From an uncultured Tolumonas sp. (GTDB lineage Bacteria > Pseudomonadota > Gammaproteobacteria > Enterobacterales > Aeromonadaceae), in NCBI RefSeq assembly GCF_963678185.1, contig NZ_OY782757.1:3884913-3948912 (forward strand): DNA of 64,000 nt, given 5' to 3'. Positions 17,158-25,746 of this stretch are shown piece after piece. The notes under the pieces were generated by a model that was not told where the DNA came from, ran no database searches, and was given only the letters and a program-made list of their open reading frames with translations. Position numbers and translations under genes: made by a program. Positions within the stretch are counted from its first letter, which is position 1. Every line of letters starts with the position of its first letter.

Positions 17158-17487
17158 TTAGATACATTTCGCCGGTTTAGGTAAGCCTGCTATTTTGGTG
17201 GCTTGTTTGGCTGGGCCTTCAGGGAACAGACGATATAGGTAGCGGCTATTGCCTTTATCTTCCCCTAGTTTCAGGGCCATTGCTTTCACTAATGCGCGAA
17301 TGGCCGGGGAGGTCTTATATTCTGTATAGAAATCGCGAACAAAGTGGATGACTTCCCAGTGAGCCGTGCTCAGTGAAATCTGTTCACCAGCCGCAATCAA
17401 TTCAGCTAATTCAGGTGTCCAATCGCTCATGTTTTTCAGGTAACCATGAGTGTCAGTTTCAATTTCTTTATTGCCCATCACCAGCAT
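17158..17487 (-). CDS. tusE: Sulfurtransferase TusE (DsrC family)
   Basis: 109 residues, same length as E. coli TusE. It receives sulfur from the TusBCD complex and passes it to MnmA for 2-thiouridine at tRNA wobble positions. The family blocks [14 protein letters not shown] and [27 protein letters not shown] lead to the penultimate Cys108, the sulfur carrier. The ATG at 17487 has GGAG upstream. It follows yccS with no gap. Confidence 0.95.
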   Translation of the reverse strand: MLVMGNKEIETDTHGYLKNMSDWTPELAELIAAGEQISLSTAHWEVIHFVRDFYTEYKTSPAIRALVKAMALKLGEDKGNSRYLYRLFPEGPAKQATKIAGLPKPAKCI

Positions 17488-19665
17488 TTATCTACTCCAA
17501 AAACGTGATTTATCTGGGCCATGACTTTGGATCAACGGCCTTAGCAAGCGGGATAGTTTTAAAATTTCGCCGGTCATAATACCGATAAGATTCATTTCTT
17601 GCTGAATTAATCCTGCTCGCTGATCTGTACAGGCTTCTTTATCAGTAGCTGGAAGGCTTGAGAGTGAAGATAAATCGATAGGGGCGTCATTATTTTTGCC
17701 TGACAGTGCTGCAACTGATTCATCAAGCGCCTGGAAAAGAAATTCGGCGTATCGGATTAATTGAGGCTCGAATAATGAGCCGTGCAGTTCCTGATGTACT
17801 CCCAGAGCCGAAACGTAAGAGAGCAGGCTGTGGTTTCGATAAATCAGCGCTGCGCATAATTTAGTGTAACGTCGTTGTTGTTTCGGATCGGTTTGCATGT
17901 TGACCCAAGCTTGCGCCAATGCGCTGTCAGCATGGTGTGCTGCGATGCGTTTTTGGTTAAATAAAGAGTCTTGAGTTGACGTTTGTAATGCAGAAACGAT
18001 CGCTTTCATATATTCAGAATTACAACGTGTTGCTTTGGCTAACAACTCGGGTATCCGTTGAAATTGCCACTCGGGCCAAAGCAATGTTACTGCACCAAAA
18101 GAAAGGATGCTGCCGAGTAAGGTATCCACAAAGCGTGGCAGTATGATGCTTTTTTCTTCCACCCCGAGTAAACCAAACGCAGTCATGGCGTATAACGTAA
18201 TAAATATGACTGCCAGACTGTAATTACTTCTTAGCTGTGCAAAAAACAAGATTGCAGCGATGGCCATTAAAATGAGTTGAATACCAGGTGTTGGTGAAAA
18301 CCAGAGCAAAGGGAGGCTAAGGAGTAGGCCACAGCAGGTGCCAGCAATTCGCTGAAACAGGCGGCGTCGTGTTGCTGTATAACTAGACTGACACACGAAT
18401 AAGCAAGTCAATAGCACCCAAAAACCTTGTTTAATATCGAATAAAGCCAGTAAGCCGTAACCTGTTACCAAGCATAGGCTCATGCGGCAAGCATGTCGAA
18501 ACAGCGGTGATTTGAAACTTAAATGTGACCAGATTTGTTGTAATGCAGAGATGGTTTCTGATTTTACATTGCCCTGATTACTTTTATTTTGCGGCTTAGC
18601 GGATGCTTTGATTGTTTCATCAGCATGATCTAACAGCGTCACTATTTCTTGCAGATTTTTTTGTAAAAACCGTAATGCATTAACAGTCGAGGCTGAGAAT
18701 GGCGTCTTCTCATGGCTGAACTGTAATTGATCACCTAGAGCTTGCATACCCCAGAGCAAGCCGGGTGAGATTTCATAGCGATTGTTCATTAACGTGGCAT
18801 AGCCCAGTTGCTGAACCGCACTTCCTAATTGCCGCAGTTGTTCTCTGAACCCATCCAGTAAACGATTACTATGCACATCTTCTTTCAGACGGTTATAGAG
18901 GTAATGGCTTGATGTAATTCGTTCGTGGATTTGTTCATTTATAGCCTGAAGCGCGATCAGTTGTTGTAGCTCTTGATCGGGATGCTCAGTGCGGCGGGCA
19001 ATCATTTCCTGACATAAGTTAATTGAAGCCATGCAATCGACATTCAATATCGCTAATTTTTGATGGATTGAAGGTTGTTCATCGGCACTACTAGGGAATA
19101 ACCAGGCTTTTTGCGTGCAATATCGAGCTAGCGAAAAACAGGTTTGGGCAAGTTGTTCACGTAATGGCTTATTTGGCGTGGCACGTAACCAACACAGAGA
19201 AATGAAGCCATACCATAATGCACCGGTGCATAACCATACGGGTTGGAACCAAATTGTCGGTGCCTGAGCTGCACCCATCATCGAATATACTGCGACCAAT
19301 AAACTACCAAAACTGATACTGCTATAGCGTTTGCCTAAGCCGCCCAGCATGATAAAAAACCAAGTCGAGCAGAATAGTCCGGCAGCGAATAGCCATGGAT
19401 ATGGAAACAGTAGCTGTACTGATAGTGTTGCGATCCAGAAACAAGCCAAAGTCAGCAGCAGTGATTTTATCCGTCCGGAAAGAGAATCGTCGGGTTCGGC
19501 TATGGCGCCGGCAACAATACCTAATGACATTGCCACTGTCTGATGGATCATGCTCAGATAAAGGCCGGGCAATAATATAACAGCCAAGGCGCAGGATACT
19601 TTTAAGGCGAAAAAGACGTGTGTATCAGTAATAAAACGCTGCAAAAATCGACTGAAGGCAAGCAT
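17488..19665 (-). CDS. yccS: YccS-like inner membrane protein (FUSC family)
   Basis: 725 residues from the ATG at 19665; an upstream TTG at 19710 lacks a ribosome site. There are two sets of about six membrane spans, in the N-terminal third (LGIVAGAIAEPDD, FIMLGGLGKRYSSISFGSLLVAVYSMMGA) and after residue 380, where an FUSC block (FWVLLTCLFVCQSSYTATRRRLFQRIAGTCCG) begins. A large cytosolic region lies between and after. The family includes aromatic-acid and fusaric-acid exporters, but the substrate of YccS is unknown. It is directly upstream of tusE. Confidence 0.88.
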   Translation of the reverse strand: MLAFSRFLQRFITDTHVFFALKVSCALAVILLPGLYLSMIHQTVAMSLGIVAGAIAEPDDSLSGRIKSLLLTLACFWIATLSVQLLFPYPWLFAAGLFCSTWFFIMLGGLGKRYSSISFGSLLVAVYSMMGAAQAPTIWFQPVWLCTGALWYGFISLCWLRATPNKPLREQLAQTCFSLARYCTQKAWLFPSSADEQPSIHQKLAILNVDCMASINLCQEMIARRTEHPDQELQQLIALQAINEQIHERITSSHYLYNRLKEDVHSNRLLDGFREQLRQLGSAVQQLGYATLMNNRYEISPGLLWGMQALGDQLQFSHEKTPFSASTVNALRFLQKNLQEIVTLLDHADETIKASAKPQNKSNQGNVKSETISALQQIWSHLSFKSPLFRHACRMSLCLVTGYGLLALFDIKQGFWVLLTCLFVCQSSYTATRRRLFQRIAGTCCGLLLSLPLLWFSPTPGIQLILMAIAAILFFAQLRSNYSLAVIFITLYAMTAFGLLGVEEKSIILPRFVDTLLGSILSFGAVTLLWPEWQFQRIPELLAKATRCNSEYMKAIVSALQTSTQDSLFNQKRIAAHHADSALAQAWVNMQTDPKQQRRYTKLCAALIYRNHSLLSYVSALGVHQELHGSLFEPQLIRYAEFLFQALDESVAALSGKNNDAPIDLSSLSSLPATDKEACTDQRAGLIQQEMNLIGIMTGEILKLSRLLRPLIQSHGPDKSRFWSR

Positions 19666-19807
19666 GCTATGAGTTAACCACAAAACAAGTATGTGATTTA
19701 TAATAAACAAAACGAAGCTAAGGGTAAAAACAAAGAGTATGTTCTGAGCTTAACGAATGATTTAGCTCAAGATGTGCTCATTTAGTTCGGCTCTCAGAGT
19801 ATTCATG

Positions 19808-19836
19808 TTTACAACTAAAATGAGCTTTAGTATATT
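19808..19836 (+). promoter_or_regulatory. Promoter of tRNA-Ser
   Basis: TTTACA, 17 bases, TATATT: a strong sigma-70 promoter ending 11 bases before the tRNA. The expected transcription start is near 19843. Confidence 0.75.
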
Positions 19837-19847
19837 CGCGGCAGCTT

Positions 19848-19938
19848 GGAAGGATGGCAGAGTGGTTAAATGCACCGGTCTTGAAAACCGGCAAGGGTTT
19901 GTAGCCCTTCTAGGGTTCGAATCCCTATCCTTCCGCCA
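19848..19938 (+). tRNA. tRNA-Ser, anticodon TGA
   Basis: 91 bases with encoded CCA. The acceptor GGAAGGA pairs with TCCTTCC. The anticodon stem-loop is CCGGT-CTTGAAA-ACCGG with TGA. A long variable arm (GGGTTTGTAGCCC) marks a class II serine tRNA. Confidence 0.96.
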
Positions 19939-19970
19939 GATTAATGTTCAAACACTTCTTATTGAAGTCC

Positions 19971-20008
19971 AAAACCCCGCAAGGTGTCAGCCTTAGCGGG
20001 TTTTTTGT
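19971..20008 (+). terminator. Terminator after tRNA-Ser
   Basis: CCCGC-AAGG and CCTT-A-GCGGG form a nearly continuous stem, followed by TTTTTTG. The 210 bases beyond it hold one weak hairpin (CCAC/GTGG near 20050) and no gene. Confidence 0.85.
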
Positions 20009-20220
20009 TGTCTAGAATATTTCGTATTAATGTCTATGTGTATTTAGGTTTTTAGTCCACGTTTGAGACTTAAATGTGGAGGTTTTTGCCGCATATAAAT
20101 ACCAATGTCGGTAAAAATAAATCTTGAATCTACAGCGTGTTAACCCAGTTTAGGCCATTATTAATTCATCAGTTATCTAATAATTTTGCGTCTTGCACCT
20201 ATAAAGCAAAGAGGTGGCGT

Positions 20221-20601
20221 ATGCGTGTATTAATCAACGGATATGAACTAAAAACGCTTGATCTGTGGGATGATGGCCGTGATGTGTCAGTTGATTTTTT
20301 GCGAAAACATAACGCTATTTCTGATGAAGGAAAGCTAAGAGCGTTTACATGGGTAGCAGGTAAACAAGTATTTGAATGCACACATGATGCTTATGTTTAT
20401 TGGCATGATGTATTTGAAAACCAAGCATACTTAATGCGTCATATCGAGTTATTTAGCCGAGTTTGCGGTAGTGATATTGTTGAATTGGTTTTGAAAAAAG
20501 CCAGCGAGAACCGAACAGAGCGCAATCTGTCTGAAACCATTAAATCGGACATCATTGCTTTAGAAGAAGCTTTTATCCGCGTTCCAAATATAACAACTTA
20601 A
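20221..20601 (+). CDS. Hypothetical protein, possibly phage-derived
   Basis: 126 residues from the ATG at 20221, chosen because AGAGGTGG lies just upstream; a frame extending to 20137 lacks one. The product is acidic and soluble, begins MRVLINGYELKTLDLWDDG, and has no motif I know. It sits downstream of tRNA-Ser, a common insertion site, and before a gene with phage-like features. It may be a remnant of an integrated element. Confidence 0.6.
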   Translation: MRVLINGYELKTLDLWDDGRDVSVDFLRKHNAISDEGKLRAFTWVAGKQVFECTHDAYVYWHDVFENQAYLMRHIELFSRVCGSDIVELVLKKASENRTERNLSETIKSDIIALEEAFIRVPNITT

Positions 20602-20671
20602 AATGCTCACTGAACTACGGACAATCAATCGGAAGAAAAGCGATTTGATTAGCCAATTAAACGAGACGTTT

Positions 20672-20914
20672 ATGACATCTAGGCAAATTTGTATATTCAT
20701 TGGTGGTCCGTTTGATGGTGAGGCTATCGCGGTACCATCTGAAAGTAATACGATTGAGGTAAAAGATCACAAAAGACTGGACAAATGTCTTCAATACCAA
20801 CGGACAGAATTGATCGTTAACGGTAAATCGTTTTCTGTATTTACCCTACCTGGCGTCACCGAACAGCAGATTGAGAAAGTTAAAAAGCGCTGGAGTGCTT
20901 ATTTCAGTAGCTGA
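20672..20914 (+). CDS. Small phage-like protein (GGPFDG motif)
   Basis: 80 residues from the ATG at 20672. An ATG at 20603 would add 23 residues but has no ribosome site. The N-terminal ICIFIGGPFDGEAIAVP followed by a short beta-rich domain and a C-terminal helix resembles small phage and prophage proteins of the 'GGPLDG' kind. No function is known. It directly follows the previous hypothetical gene. Confidence 0.55.
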   Translation: MTSRQICIFIGGPFDGEAIAVPSESNTIEVKDHKRLDKCLQYQRTELIVNGKSFSVFTLPGVTEQQIEKVKKRWSAYFSS

Positions 20915-20997
20915 ATGATATGGCTATCCCTCGCTCGGCTGGCTCTACTGTTCTAATCTTTGCGCTGGCCCCCAAAGTGCTTCCTAACGATAAAATT

Positions 20998-21029
20998 AAA
21001 AAAGCCCCAAACAGAAGACTGCTGGGGCT
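20998..21029 (-). terminator. Minus-strand terminator without an obvious gene
   Basis: AGCCCCA and TGGGGCT form the stem (21003-21009 with 21023-21029); six T follow on the minus strand. Nothing larger than the tiny frame at 21135-21188 precedes it. Confidence 0.7.
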
Positions 21030-21134
21030 GAAACGATCAAGGAGCTGGTATGGGATAACAAGTAACTTGCTCAAAGATAGTCTGTAATCATGGATGGCGT
21101 AAACATAGCTGCGACATATATCTTCAATTGGTGA

Positions 21135-21188
21135 TCACTGCTGCATTTCTAGCTCTTGCTTGATCGTGATGTCAAAAACACAGCGCAT
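21135..21188 (-). CDS. Possible 17-residue peptide gene
   Basis: ATG at 21188 with GGAG six bases upstream encodes MRCVFDITIKQELEMQQ and stops. The terminator at 20998-21029 lies about 100 bases downstream. The frame is too short for composition to help; it may be a remnant of a phage gene or chance. Confidence 0.25.
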   Translation of the reverse strand: MRCVFDITIKQELEMQQ

Positions 21189-21360
21189 TTCAACTCCGTC
21201 AATAAAATATATATTTTGGGCATGTATCTAAAGGTCTGCAAAATAAGTAGTGATTTATGTCAGAATTAAGCACTATTTTTCATGTGGTTATTTGGGTAAA
21301 GGCTGCTCTGTAACTATGATGAACTTACTTATCTGCCGCATATGAATGGAGTCGTTGATT

Positions 21361-21900
21361 ATGGGTTCGCAGATCGTCCCTACGCAGACGGAAGTCAAAC
21401 TTGCTTATGATGAATTAATCATTTCTAAAACAGACCTTTCTGGGCGTATTACGTATGCCAATAAGGTTTTTATGCGGATCTCTGATTTTTCAGAGGAGGA
21501 TTTGCTGGGGCAGCCTCACAATATGATCCGACATCCAGATATGCCTCGTGGTGTGTTCTGGGGGTTATGGAACACATTAAAACAAGGGCGAGAATTTTTT
21601 GGTTTAGTCAAAAACATGACTGCACACGGTGATTATTACTGGGTATTGGCTAACGTGCGTCCTGATTTTTTGAATGGCAAAAGTGTGGGTTATTTTTCTG
21701 TACGAAGAAGCCCGCCCCGAAAACTAATTGAAAAAATTATTCCGATCTATCAACAAATGCTCTCTTTGGAACACGGCCGCGCGGGCGATTCCGCACAGGC
21801 ATCTTGGTTATGGCTGGAAAAAAAATTGGCGTCTGAAGAAACCAATTACGAGCGCTTTATTCTTAATCTCGTCGAGTCAACTAAAGAGGTGAAAGCATGA
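21361..21900 (+). CDS. Stand-alone PAS protein, Aer/CetB-like redox sensor
   Basis: 179 residues from the ATG at 21361, with GGAG nine bases upstream. The PAS domain covers about residues 12-115 and carries the Aer signature: LVSK-type start, ITYANKVFMRISDFSEEDLLGQPHN, then the diagnostic MIRHPDMPRGVFWGLW and VKNMTAHGDYYWVLANV. In Aer this domain binds FAD and senses redox state. A short helical tail follows, with no membrane span and no signalling domain. The next gene overlaps by four bases and supplies those parts. The pair is inferred to be a split energy-taxis receptor like CetB/CetA. Confidence 0.82.
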   Translation: MGSQIVPTQTEVKLAYDELIISKTDLSGRITYANKVFMRISDFSEEDLLGQPHNMIRHPDMPRGVFWGLWNTLKQGREFFGLVKNMTAHGDYYWVLANVRPDFLNGKSVGYFSVRRSPPRKLIEKIIPIYQQMLSLEHGRAGDSAQASWLWLEKKLASEETNYERFILNLVESTKEVKA

Positions 21901-23387
21901 GTAAAATTCTTTCCCGAACCAGTAGATCGAGCCAAAAAGCATTATTTATCAGTCAGAAATTTATGCTGACCTGTACTCTGTTTGGATTATCCATTCTGGT
22001 GTTGGTCATTACATCTTTAAGAGATGTTGGCCCTAATCTTTTCAACATTAGTATTCCATTGGTGATGTTCCTTTTTATGTATTTTGCTGTCAGGGAACAA
22101 AATCGTCTGATTTCAGCAATGGAACAGATTAATGATGTTCTGATGAAAGCTGGAAATGGCGAAACACATGTCAGAGTGACACAAACTAAAGGATTAGGTG
22201 AGCTGGGCAAGATAGCTTGGAACCTGAATTCTTTGTTGGACATTCTAGAAGCGAATCTAAAAGACATGGTTTCTTGTTTTGAACATGCCGCGGAAGGTAA
22301 TTATTACCGGCATGCGTTTAATCAGGGGTTACCTGGTGAATTTTGTAAGATCGCAGATAACGTTAATATTTCATTGGACGCTATTCAGGAGGCGACTGAA
22401 CTTTCTCGACAAAGTGGCCTGTTGAATCAATTGCACGATCTGAATAACACCAGTTTGCGACAAAATTTATCCGGGAATCAGGAAGATTTGCTGACGCTCA
22501 GTCAGAGAATGGATGAAGTTTTAGATAACGCGCAGTCAGGGCTTGATGCATCAAAAGAAAGTTTGCATACCGCAGAAGTGCTAAGCCAAGATTTAATTGA
22601 TATTAACCAAGAGATCCAAGATACCGGTAGTGTCGCTAAGGTACTGGCGCAGGAAAGTGCTCGCATTACTGAGACCATTAATATTATTGATGGTATCACC
22701 GCGCAAACCAATCTTTTGGCATTAAATGCCGCCATCGAAGCTGCGCGAGCTGGAGAGGTTGGTCGAGGTTTTGCGGTTGTTGCGGATGAGGTCAGAGCGC
22801 TTGCTGAGCGTACACGTCAGTCAACGGAAGAAATTAACGAAGTCGTTCATAGCCTTATTGCTAAAATTGAAGTTATTGTAAAAAGTGTTTTGTCATTGGG
22901 CGATCGCAGCCAGAACATCAGCGATAATGTGGCTGGGTTTCGTTATTCCTTCCAAAATGTCGCAGAGGGTGCGAAGAAAAATATTAATAACTTAAGTTAT
23001 GCTAAAGACTTGGCTTTTGCATCGCTTATTAAATTAGACCATATCATCTTCATGCAAAGCGGATATCAGGGAATTGAATCACGTGGGCAAGGTGATGCGA
23101 TTCAGAATGTTGCCGTTGAGCATACACATTGCCGGTTAGGGCAATGGTATGAAAGTGAAGGTAGTGCTTTGTTTGGGCAACAAAAAAGCTTCAAACAAAT
23201 TAATATTCCGCATCGAGAAGTTCATGACTGTGTTAAAAAGGCCGTTGAAGCTGCGCGAGGTGATTGGTTGCATGACGATGAATTACTTAATGCAATTGTC
23301 GATGCGATAAAATCTGCTGAACATGCCAGTGCACAGGTAATGAACTTACTAAACAGCATGGTCGAAGAAAAACATGCTCACCAATGA
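21897..23387 (+). CDS. Methyl-accepting chemotaxis protein with CZB domain, CetA-like
   Basis: 496 residues. Two membrane spans with a very short loop cover about residues 20-65, so there is no periplasmic sensor. A HAMP-like region follows to about 180. The MCP signalling hairpin is at roughly 255-310 (ITAQTNLLALNAAIEAARAG and GRGFAVVADEVRALAERT). From about residue 375 a chemoreceptor zinc-binding (CZB) domain begins, with His in LDHIIF, His and Cys in HTHCRLGQWY, and His in HREVHDC. The start overlaps the PAS gene stop, which suggests the PAS protein provides sensing. CZB domains are linked to zinc and oxidant sensing. Confidence 0.85.
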   Translation: MSKILSRTSRSSQKALFISQKFMLTCTLFGLSILVLVITSLRDVGPNLFNISIPLVMFLFMYFAVREQNRLISAMEQINDVLMKAGNGETHVRVTQTKGLGELGKIAWNLNSLLDILEANLKDMVSCFEHAAEGNYYRHAFNQGLPGEFCKIADNVNISLDAIQEATELSRQSGLLNQLHDLNNTSLRQNLSGNQEDLLTLSQRMDEVLDNAQSGLDASKESLHTAEVLSQDLIDINQEIQDTGSVAKVLAQESARITETINIIDGITAQTNLLALNAAIEAARAGEVGRGFAVVADEVRALAERTRQSTEEINEVVHSLIAKIEVIVKSVLSLGDRSQNISDNVAGFRYSFQNVAEGAKKNINNLSYAKDLAFASLIKLDHIIFMQSGYQGIESRGQGDAIQNVAVEHTHCRLGQWYESEGSALFGQQKSFKQINIPHREVHDCVKKAVEAARGDWLHDDELLNAIVDAIKSAEHASAQVMNLLNSMVEEKHAHQ

Positions 23388-23426
23388 GCTAGGATTATTA
23401 TTAGTCTGTATGACTTGGTGCTGAAT

Positions 23427-23693
23427 ATGGGAAAAGTCATTGTTTATAAGTTTTTCATTTTTGATCCCACTCAAAAACGAACTACGCTCAGTAATGTATT
23501 TATCACTAAAAATGCCGGGGGGTGTCTGGATCTGCTGGATACCTCCGCGCTAGAAATTGACGACTCAGAACTAAATTCAGATGGAATTTATGTCCCAAGT
23601 TCAGATCGTTATTTTTTGTCGTCAGAGCATGAAGATCCTGCCACACAAAAAACAGATGTAATAGACAACTACTGTTTATTGAGCACTGAATAA
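23427..23693 (+). CDS. Hypothetical small protein downstream of the receptor pair
   Basis: 88 residues from the ATG at 23427; GTG or TTG codons just upstream are alternatives and the ribosome site is poor. Acidic product (MGKVIVYKFFIFDPTQ... then many Asp, Ser, Glu), no motif recognised. It may be the third gene of the chemoreceptor unit. Its size, and an aromatic-rich beta-like N-terminus, resemble the two paralogues on the other strand, but I see no convincing alignment. Confidence 0.45.
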   Translation: MGKVIVYKFFIFDPTQKRTTLSNVFITKNAGGCLDLLDTSALEIDDSELNSDGIYVPSSDRYFLSSEHEDPATQKTDVIDNYCLLSTE

Positions 23694-23734
23694 TATAGCT
23701 GTTTTTGTATTCAATTTTTAAGGCATTGTTTTAA

Positions 23735-24022
23735 TTAAATAAAATGTTCTTCGAATTCAGCCGTATCCGGTTCATCCAGCAAAAGCATTGCGCCATACAT
23801 ATTTAACAGATCAGCCGAAATGACTGACGCTTCCGGTGATAGGTAATAGATAGATTGGGTATCAGTCTTTTTGTGATAGTACCGAGCATTCGATAGCGGA
23901 AAAGGGTTGTTCATGTAGGCTGTAAATAAATACTCAGGTAAATGTTTGCTCGCAATCATATGCGCTTCATTGTTGTTTTCAAAAACAATGACATTCCATG
24001 CTGGGATAGGGTTGAAGGCCAT
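23735..24022 (-). CDS. Hypothetical protein, copy 1 of a tandem pair
   Basis: 95 residues with AAGGA before the ATG. No family recognised. Clear paralogue of the next gene upstream (24211-24483): shared blocks include IV.FEN..EA, IAS, YMNNP/FMNNP, ARYYHK/ARYFYK, QSIYYLSPEA and AVIS/SVIS.DLLN.YGA..LL.EPD. The product is small, acidic and soluble, with no signal peptide. The pair lies between chemoreceptor genes and a Sel1 lipoprotein gene. Confidence 0.65.
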   Translation of the reverse strand: MAFNPIPAWNVIVFENNNEAHMIASKHLPEYLFTAYMNNPFPLSNARYYHKKTDTQSIYYLSPEASVISADLLNMYGAMLLLDEPDTAEFEEHFI

Positions 24023-24210
24023 CAGAAATCCTTATCGTAGCCAGACGAAGTGATTTGCAGTGAGATGAATCAGCAAACAGCATTTCCCTTTATTAAGGAT
24101 AGCAGTTCGAATGAATAAACAAGGATAATATCGACAGCTGTTTTTGTTCGAGAGCGATTAAGCGATGAAATAACGAGGGAAAGGTAATAATAATCTTTAA
24201 TTTCAATTAA

Positions 24211-24483
24211 TTAAAGAAAGTGCACTTCCAGGTCGGCCATGTCTGGTTCGCTTAGTAAAAGTGCTGCACCATATTTATTTAGTAAGTCAGGAGAAATAAC
24301 GGCAGCTTCCGGTGATAAATAATAAATTGATTGTTCATCCGTGTGTTTATAAAAATATCTAGCACCATCAATGTGAACGGGATTGTTCATAAAGGCAGAA
24401 TACAACTCATTGGCAAAATTCATACTTGCTATAAATTGTGCTTCTATACAGTTCTCAAAAATAACGATATACCATGCTGCCAT
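24211..24483 (-). CDS. Hypothetical protein, copy 2 of a tandem pair
   Basis: 90 residues from the ATG at 24483 (GGA about ten bases upstream). A longer frame from 24543 has no ribosome site and would add a Cys-containing tail absent in copy 1. Sequence identity to copy 1 is high, roughly half of positions by eye. A weak AT-rich hairpin (24195-24216) overlaps the stop codon and may end transcription. Function unknown. Confidence 0.6.
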   Translation of the reverse strand: MAAWYIVIFENCIEAQFIASMNFANELYSAFMNNPVHIDGARYFYKHTDEQSIYYLSPEAAVISPDLLNKYGAALLLSEPDMADLEVHFL

Positions 24484-24618
24484 ATGAACGTTTTCCGGGA
24501 CGTAGTTATTGGACTTGCAACAATATGGCTGAATATTAGACATACCGGTACGATTAAGACAGCAAATATTCGTTCGATTTTGTTCGTGTTTGTTACTAAA
24601 TGTTATGCTGAATTTTGC

Positions 24619-25485
24619 TCATAGTTTTATGTTATATTTTTTGAGGTATTCACTCGCCAGCATTTGAGCCTCAAATTGATCTTCAGGTGTTAATTGTGCG
24701 GCTACAGAGTCGCGTGATTTTGTCGCTTCTTGATTGTGCATTGCGGCAACAGAGAGCCATGCATAGGCCTGTTTATAATCTTTTGCTACGCCTACCCCTT
24801 CAAAATACATTCCACCTAAAAATGCCTGTGCGTTTGAATTGCCTTGTACTGCCGCTTTTTGGTACCAGTATGCAGCTTGACTGTAATTTTGTGAAAATCC
24901 CTGACCTTCATGGTACATAGTTCCTAGACGGAACTGTGCGTTATCATCTCCCTGCTCTGCGGCGAGTTGATACCAGTGCGCGGCCTGCATGTAATCCTGA
25001 TTCACCCATTGCCCTTCAAAATACATTGCTCCGACGAGCACCATGGGGTGAAGAGTGACTTGTCTTGCTGCTTTTTGAAACCAGAATGTGGCTTGTGTAT
25101 TATTTTGGGGAACACCTTTTCCTTCGAAATACAGTGATCCAACAAGAGCCTGAGCATTTACATCCCCATCTTTGGCTACCTTTTGAAACCAAAATGCAGC
25201 TTGAGAATAATTTTGGGTGGTACCTTCACCTCGGAAATACATAGAACCAACCAATGTCTGTGTAAAACTATTCCCCATTTCTGCCGCTATTTTGCAGTAA
25301 GGAAAAGCTTCTTTATGTTTGCCTTTGGTGTCGAATGAAATACATTTTTGCGTTGATGAAATGTTATTTTTTTTCATTTCTGCAGAAGGATTCATATTGT
25401 CTGAATCACTGGAAGAGCATCCGTAAAGTGATAGTGCAATAAAAGATGTTACAAACAGAGGGATATGTTTTTTTATAAGATACAT
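24619..25485 (-). CDS. Sel1-repeat lipoprotein
   Basis: 288 residues. The signal peptide ends in the lipobox LYGC, lipidated Cys23, so it is membrane-anchored. About six Sel1-like repeats of ~36 residues fill residues 55-265, each with the pattern A..G...A...LG..Y..G.G..... Y..A..W..KAA (for example NAQFRLGTMYHEGQGFSQNY). Such solenoids mediate protein-protein contacts. It lies upstream of the paralogue pair on the same strand; partner unknown. Confidence 0.85.
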   Translation of the reverse strand: MYLIKKHIPLFVTSFIALSLYGCSSSDSDNMNPSAEMKKNNISSTQKCISFDTKGKHKEAFPYCKIAAEMGNSFTQTLVGSMYFRGEGTTQNYSQAAFWFQKVAKDGDVNAQALVGSLYFEGKGVPQNNTQATFWFQKAARQVTLHPMVLVGAMYFEGQWVNQDYMQAAHWYQLAAEQGDDNAQFRLGTMYHEGQGFSQNYSQAAYWYQKAAVQGNSNAQAFLGGMYFEGVGVAKDYKQAYAWLSVAAMHNQEATKSRDSVAAQLTPEDQFEAQMLASEYLKKYNIKL

Positions 25486-25746
25486 AGGCCAATCCTTACT
25501 TCTTATTGAACAGGGGAAATGGCTGTAATTATTTTGAGTCCATATCCATCAATTAGAGCCGCAAATAATCAAAGCAGTGCAACACCTGCAAAAAAGCATA
25601 ATAAAGATTATAGATCCTATCAACGTACTTGTGATGTTAGTTCTGACTACTCGCTGTTGCGGTGCTGGTTTCCCTCGATAGGGTTTGCCTGTAATAATGA
25701 CGAATTGTTTTTCGTTATTTTGAATTCCACTTTCAAGAGTTTTCTC

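Larger units (their letters stand above)
20915..21360. other. 446-base intergenic stretch with remnant minus-strand unit
   Basis: There is no sizeable gene here. The left half has a strong minus-strand terminator and a possible 17-codon gene (listed separately). The right half, before the PAS gene, is AT-rich and has no promoter I can assign. A FliA-type promoter was looked for ahead of the chemoreceptor genes and was not found. Confidence 0.5.

Noticed and set aside
19848..20914. An integration site at tRNA-Ser
   Set aside because: No second copy of the tRNA 3' end and no integrase was found in the region, so only a remnant can be suggested.
21200..21345. FliA promoter ahead of the PAS/MCP pair
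   Set aside because: TAAAG-like elements occur but no GCCGATAA-like -10 is correctly placed.
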